64,000 nucleotides of DNA from contig NC_014216.1 of the NCBI RefSeq assembly GCF_000092205.1, positions 1 to 64,000 of the forward strand. The letters are read 5' to 3'. The notes under the pieces were generated by a model. It saw only the letters and a list, made by a program, of their open reading frames with translations, was not told where the DNA came from and searched no databases. Each line of letters begins with the position of its first letter. The stretch's first letter is position 1. Below, one piece after another: positions 60,075 through 64,000 of this stretch. This DNA is from Desulfurivibrio alkaliphilus AHT 2. GTDB taxonomy: Bacteria; Desulfobacterota; Desulfobulbia; Desulfobulbales; Desulfurivibrionaceae. A program made the position numbers and the translations under genes.

Positions 60075-61948
60075 TGAGCAACACCCGTTTTTCCTGGTGG
60101 CACAGCATCGGTCGCCGTTTTATCATCTATATCCTGCTCTTCAGCTCGGTGGTGACCCTGCTGGGCACGGCGGTGCACCTCTATTTCGAGTACCGCCGGG
60201 ACCTGCGGAGCATCGAAGCTAATATCAAGCAGATCGAAACCGGTTACCTGGCAAGCATCAGCGAAGGGCTTTGGTCTTTTAACGAACGCATGGTCCGGGT
60301 GCAACTGCTGGGGATTCTCGACCTGCCCGACATCCGTTACCTGGAGATTAAGCGCGAGGGTGAAGCGCCTTTTGCCATTGGTGAGCCGGTGCGGGAGCGG
60401 AGTGTGATGTACCACTTCCCTTTGAGATACAGCCACCGGGGACAGGAGATTGATCTGGGCCGCTTAAAGGTGGTGGTGGGCATGGATGAGGTTTATGCCC
60501 GGATGTGGAGCCGGGTGCTGGTGATTTTTGCCACCCAGGCGGTGAAAACCTTTTTTGTTTCCACCTTTATCTTTTTTCTCTTCTACTTCCTGGTGGGCCG
60601 CCACCTCGGGGTGCTGGCCGATTACGCCCGCTCCCTCAAGCTAAGCCGTCTGGATCGGCCGCTGGTGCTCCACCGTGGCGGCTTGAGCGGCTCGGACCAA
60701 GATGAACTGGGCCAGGTGGCAACGGCCATCAACGAAATGCGTCAGGCTCTGCTGGCGGAAAGCGAGCAACGGGAGAAGATGGCCGCCCAGTTGCTTCAGG
60801 CTCAGAAGATGGAGGCGGTGGGGACCCTGGCCGGTGGGGTGGCCCATGACTTCAACAATATTCTCACCCCCATCATCGGCTACTGCGAACTGGCCAAGAT
60901 GCAGTTGTCGCCGGCGGAACAGGAAAAAATGCAGGTGGAAGAAATCCTGCAGGCGGCCAGACGGGCCCGCGACCTGGTGCAGCAGATTTTAACCTTCAGC
61001 CGGCGCCAGGAGCAGGAGCGCGTCCGGCTTGAGCTGCAGCCGATCATTAAAGAGAATATCAAGTTCCTGCGCTCTTCCTTGCCCAGCACCATTGAGATCA
61101 GCCAAGACCTGGCCGCCGATTGCGGCCAGGTGCTGGCGGATCTGACCCAGATTCAGCAGGTGATTTTAAACCTCTGCACCAACGCCGCCCAGGCCATGGA
61201 AGAGCAGGGTGGAGTGCTGGAGATTAATCTGCGCCGGGTGGAGATTGGCGACAGCCAGCAGCTTGCCGGGGAGCCTTTGCCGCCGGGGAATTATGCCTGC
61301 CTGACGGTGAGCGACACCGGGGTGGGGATGGATGGTGTTACCCGGCAGCGGATCTTTGAACCTTATTTCACCACCAAGGAGCAGGGCAAAGGCACCGGGC
61401 TGGGGCTGGCCATGGTGCATGGGATTGTAAGAGGGCATGGGGGGCGGCTGGCGGTTTACAGTGAGCCGGGCAAGGGCACGGTGGTGCGGGTTTTTCTGCC
61501 GCTGGCGGAAGCTGCCGGTGGTACGGCAGCAACGCCGGCAGCCGATACTGGCGAGTCGGCGCCTCGGGGGACGGAGCGAATCCTGGTGGTGGATGATGAA
61601 AGCAGGATCGTCGAAATGCTTACCGGCCTGCTGGGGCACCTTGGCTACCGCGCCCAGGGGCGGACCGACAGCCGGGAGGCGCTGGCGCTGTTCCGCCAGG
61701 ACCCCCGGGCCTTTGATCTGGTGATCAGCGATCAGACCATGCCGGGGCTCACCGGCGGCGAGCTGGCCAAGGCCCTGCGAGAGATCAGGCCTGATTTGCC
61801 GGTGATTATCTGCACCGGCTTCAGCACCCGGATGAGTGCCGAACAGGCCAGGCGGGAAGGGATTGATGGTTACCTGATGAAGCCCTTCAGCCTGGATGAC
61901 ATCGCCGGCCTGGTGCGCCGGGTGCTCGACGGGGATTCCGCAACTTAA
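60074..61948 (+). CDS. Hybrid sensor histidine kinase with receiver domain
   Basis: 624 residues. Membrane helix (FIIYILLFSSVVTLLGTAVH), periplasmic sensor of about 130 residues, second helix (TFFVSTFIFFLFYFLVG), HAMP-like linker, HisKA with GGVAHDFNNILTPIIGY (phospho-His H258), HATPase with N-box NLCTNAAQAMEE, VSDTGVGMD and GKGTGLGLAMVHGI, and a C-terminal receiver with VVDDES, phospho-Asp D553 (VISDQTMPG) and LMKPFS. Receiver at the C-terminus means a downstream phosphorelay partner is expected elsewhere. It is coupled to the upstream periplasmic binding protein through TGATG, which probably feeds its sensor domain. Confidence 0.92.
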   Translation: MSNTRFSWWHSIGRRFIIYILLFSSVVTLLGTAVHLYFEYRRDLRSIEANIKQIETGYLASISEGLWSFNERMVRVQLLGILDLPDIRYLEIKREGEAPFAIGEPVRERSVMYHFPLRYSHRGQEIDLGRLKVVVGMDEVYARMWSRVLVIFATQAVKTFFVSTFIFFLFYFLVGRHLGVLADYARSLKLSRLDRPLVLHRGGLSGSDQDELGQVATAINEMRQALLAESEQREKMAAQLLQAQKMEAVGTLAGGVAHDFNNILTPIIGYCELAKMQLSPAEQEKMQVEEILQAARRARDLVQQILTFSRRQEQERVRLELQPIIKENIKFLRSSLPSTIEISQDLAADCGQVLADLTQIQQVILNLCTNAAQAMEEQGGVLEINLRRVEIGDSQQLAGEPLPPGNYACLTVSDTGVGMDGVTRQRIFEPYFTTKEQGKGTGLGLAMVHGIVRGHGGRLAVYSEPGKGTVVRVFLPLAEAAGGTAATPAADTGESAPRGTERILVVDDESRIVEMLTGLLGHLGYRAQGRTDSREALALFRQDPRAFDLVISDQTMPGLTGGELAKALREIRPDLPVIICTGFSTRMSAEQARREGIDGYLMKPFSLDDIAGLVRRVLDGDSAT

Positions 61949-61970
61949 TCGCCTGTCTTCGGCCGGCTGT

Positions 61971-64000
61971 TTAAAAGCGCAGGCGGCGGCGCAGTTCGTC
62001 GCGCAGCCGTTCCTCCAGTTCCTCTTCCAGTTGCTGTTGCGGGCTGGGGGCTTCGGGATCTTTACGATCCGGCCGATCCAGCGGTACGCCCAGCAGATCT
62101 TCCAGCGCTCGCCGGCCCTCCTGTTGCAGCCGATCCTGCAGTCGCCGCAGGTTTTCCTGCAGTTTGGCCTGGGCGGCGCCGTCCAGAGAGGGGCGGAAGG
62201 TGGGATTCTCGAAAGTGCCGCTGATCCTGATGGGCACCACCAACCCTTGCAGGGCGTCCAGCTCCGCTCCCTCCTGGCCTTCGGCGGTGGCCACCACGGC
62301 GGCGGTGAGCAGATAGTCGATCTCTTCGCTGACCAGGTTGGCCGTTCCTTCGCCGGTTACCCTTAGCAGGGGAGACATCATGCGCAGATCCTGGTTGCTG
62401 ACCAGGCCGTTGGTAATCCTGGCGCTGCCGCTAAGGGTGGTAAAGTCGGTGACCGCCTGCTCATCGGCGGCAAAGGTGCGCCGCTCGATCAGGGCCGTGG
62501 TCTGCCGCAACAGCCGGCCGAGATTGATCCCTACCACCTCGCCGTCCTGGAAGCTGAGCTCGGCCTTGCCGTTGAGGTTGGCCTTGAATTCGTCAAGCTC
62601 GTTACCCCGGGTGGTGAGCTCGTAACTGATATCCGCCCGGCCCCGGATTTTTTCCTGTTCCTGGGTCAAATCGCGCAGCAGCGGCCCAATGCGGACCCCC
62701 CGCAAACGGTTGGTGGTTTGCAGCTGCGGCTGTTCACCACGGGCATCGATGTTGATGGTGCTGTCCATCTCGCCCTGGTACAGCGCTGCTTGCAGCGGGG
62801 CGACCCGGATCTCGCCGTCCCGGGCCCTGGCTTGCATCATAAAATTGCTGACCCGCAAACCGCTTACTTTCAACTCGCCGACCTTCAACTCACCCTCAAG
62901 GAGCAACTCGCGCAGCAGTTCCACCGGCAGCAGGGCGGTGCCCGCGGCGGCGGTTTCCGGGGTTACCGGCTGCTCTTCGCTTTCCGGCGGCAGGTAGCGA
63001 TCAAGGTCGATGGCGTCCACTTCGATCTTGAAGGCCAGGTCCTGCCGGGCAAGATCGTGCACCGTCACTTCACCCCCGATACTGGTGTCGTCCAAGACCA
63101 GGCGCAGGGGTTTAACGGTGAACCGCTCCGGGGTGCCGTCGATTTCAGCCTTGAGTTGCAGGCTGGTCAGGGTTCGTGGGTCGGCGGTGTCCGGCAGTTC
63201 CACCTCCAGGATGGGCAGTAGCTGGCGGGGGTTGAAAGGGGCCAGGGAAAGGGCCAGCTTAAAGTCCGGCTCAGAAAGAAGATTCCGGGCCGCCAGGTCC
63301 ATTTGGGCCTCCAGCCCCAAGATGGCGGCTGAAAGATTGTCGATGCTCAGGCGTTGAAGGTCTGGCTCGGCGGAGAACCCGGTGCTCAGGTTGAAGGAGT
63401 GGCGGCGGGCGGCGGCAATCCGGTCGGCCAGCGCCCAGAGTTCGGCCCCGGGTGGCGGGCCGTCGTCGGTCTGGGCGGTGGGCCCGCCCTGGAAGGCACT
63501 GGCGACCTTGAGCAGCAGCGGCAGGTCGCGACCGGCCAGCCTGGCCTGGCCGTCGAGGGCGGGCAGTTCGGCGTCCAGCTTGCTTACTCGCCCGTTTACG
63601 GTAAGCTCGGTGGCCAGCGCCCGCAGGTGCAGGTGGGGGACGACGATGTCGGCCCCTTCGCTGTTGAAGGTGGCCTCGGCCAGCAGGCCCCGGTCACGCA
63701 GGCCGGCCAGTGCCCTGCTCAGGGCTTGCTGATCGGCCCCGGGCTGCAAACGGGCGGCGATGGCCAGCAGGGCCGGCAAGTCTGACCCTTCGGCCCGGAT
63801 ACCCCCCAGAACCTCGGGCTGGTCGGAATAAATGTTGTCTGCCTCCAGGCGCCCGCGCACCGTGGTGCCCAGCAGCTTGGCTGTAAGCTTGGGCACCATG
63901 ATCCGGCCCTGTTGCGGGTCGACGGTGAACTCGGTGGCCAGGTTGATGCTGCGGTCCTGCACGGCGGTAAGCTGGCGGCCCAGGGGCGAGTCGAAAACCT
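61971..64000 (-). CDS. AsmA-family outer-membrane biogenesis protein, partial
   Basis: At least 676 residues; the N-terminus lies beyond the right window edge, since the frame stays open through position 64000. The visible C-terminal AsmA region includes LKVGELKVSGLRVSNFMMQA, LYQGEMDSTINIDARGEQPQ, TTRGNELDEFKANLNGKAEL, FQDGEVVGINLGRLLRQTTA and VPIRISGTFENPTFRPSLDG. AsmA proteins are inner-membrane anchored and span towards the outer membrane, affecting lipid transport. The last 60 residues are charged and Arg-rich. The gene is convergent with the histidine kinase, with 22 bases between. Confidence 0.9.
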   Translation of the reverse strand, partial: VFDSPLGRQLTAVQDRSINLATEFTVDPQQGRIMVPKLTAKLLGTTVRGRLEADNIYSDQPEVLGGIRAEGSDLPALLAIAARLQPGADQQALSRALAGLRDRGLLAEATFNSEGADIVVPHLHLRALATELTVNGRVSKLDAELPALDGQARLAGRDLPLLLKVASAFQGGPTAQTDDGPPPGAELWALADRIAAARRHSFNLSTGFSAEPDLQRLSIDNLSAAILGLEAQMDLAARNLLSEPDFKLALSLAPFNPRQLLPILEVELPDTADPRTLTSLQLKAEIDGTPERFTVKPLRLVLDDTSIGGEVTVHDLARQDLAFKIEVDAIDLDRYLPPESEEQPVTPETAAAGTALLPVELLRELLLEGELKVGELKVSGLRVSNFMMQARARDGEIRVAPLQAALYQGEMDSTINIDARGEQPQLQTTNRLRGVRIGPLLRDLTQEQEKIRGRADISYELTTRGNELDEFKANLNGKAELSFQDGEVVGINLGRLLRQTTALIERRTFAADEQAVTDFTTLSGSARITNGLVSNQDLRMMSPLLRVTGEGTANLVSEEIDYLLTAAVVATAEGQEGAELDALQGLVVPIRISGTFENPTFRPSLDGAAQAKLQENLRRLQDRLQQEGRRALEDLLGVPLDRPDRKDPEAPSPQQQLEEELEERLRDELRRRLRF

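Overview
The window looks like the chromosome of a GC-rich anaerobic member of the Desulfobacterota, most plausibly a Desulfobulbales/Desulfurivibrio-like sulfur or sulfate metaboliser. This is inferred from gene content, not from a marker gene. Supporting genes are a split-Soret-type cytochrome c with a Tat signal, a small one-subunit sulfite reductase of assimilatory type, two PflA-like radical SAM proteins and a full Na+-translocating NADH:quinone reductase operon. No rRNA or CRISPR array was seen.

Layout. 0.5-9.4 kb: dnaA, a convergent hemG-type protoporphyrinogen oxidase, a flavodoxin-like gene, a minus-strand cluster (J-domain protein, M48-TPR membrane protease, corrinoid adenosyltransferase) and pgi. 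9.4-13.5 kb: shikimate operon aroD-aroE-aroA on the minus strand, bracketed by two copies of a 131-bp palindromic element, then thpR. 13.5-19.2 kb: split-Soret cytochrome behind a hairpin-rich leader, ispDF, rnpB, a zinc-ribbon coiled-coil protein, a NIF3-family protein, a CAU tRNA and the small sulfite reductase. 19.4-25.3 kb: rmuC, a membrane protein with a spermidine-synthase-like domain and two radical SAM paralogues.

25.4-42.7 kb is an accessory island with lower GC in places and many broken genes. It holds a DUF3800 protein, a series of WYL-regulator and AlbA/Schlafen-type genes in various states of decay, a RhuM-like relic, a two-gene unit (unknown protein plus a 2008-residue DUF4011/SF1 helicase/Vsr-like nuclease/DUF3320 protein), an HNH endonuclease with a probable sulfur-binding-type N-terminus, and two intact AlbA-type genes. 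This is the region most likely to encode mobile-element defence.

42.8-49.9 kb returns to core metabolism: gap-rimI-pgk-tpiA-secG-tRNA-Leu, then zwf with a polytopic membrane protein on the minus strand. With pgi at 7.7 kb, the window covers much of lower glycolysis/gluconeogenesis and the entry to the pentose phosphate pathway. 50.0-57.2 kb is apbE-nqrABCDEF-nqrM: ApbE supplies covalent FMN to NqrB/NqrC and NqrM is a maturation factor. 57.2-64 kb has a third copy of the 131-bp element, a CcsA-like cytochrome c biogenesis gene followed by a cloverleaf-like 85-bp inverted repeat, a small membrane protein, a periplasmic binding protein overlapping a hybrid histidine kinase, and the end of an AsmA-family gene that runs off the window.

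The strongest unexplained signals are the three 131-bp elements, the 85-bp element after ccsA, the helicase-nuclease unit with a perfect 12-bp inverted repeat upstream, and the hairpin-rich leader of the split-Soret cytochrome.
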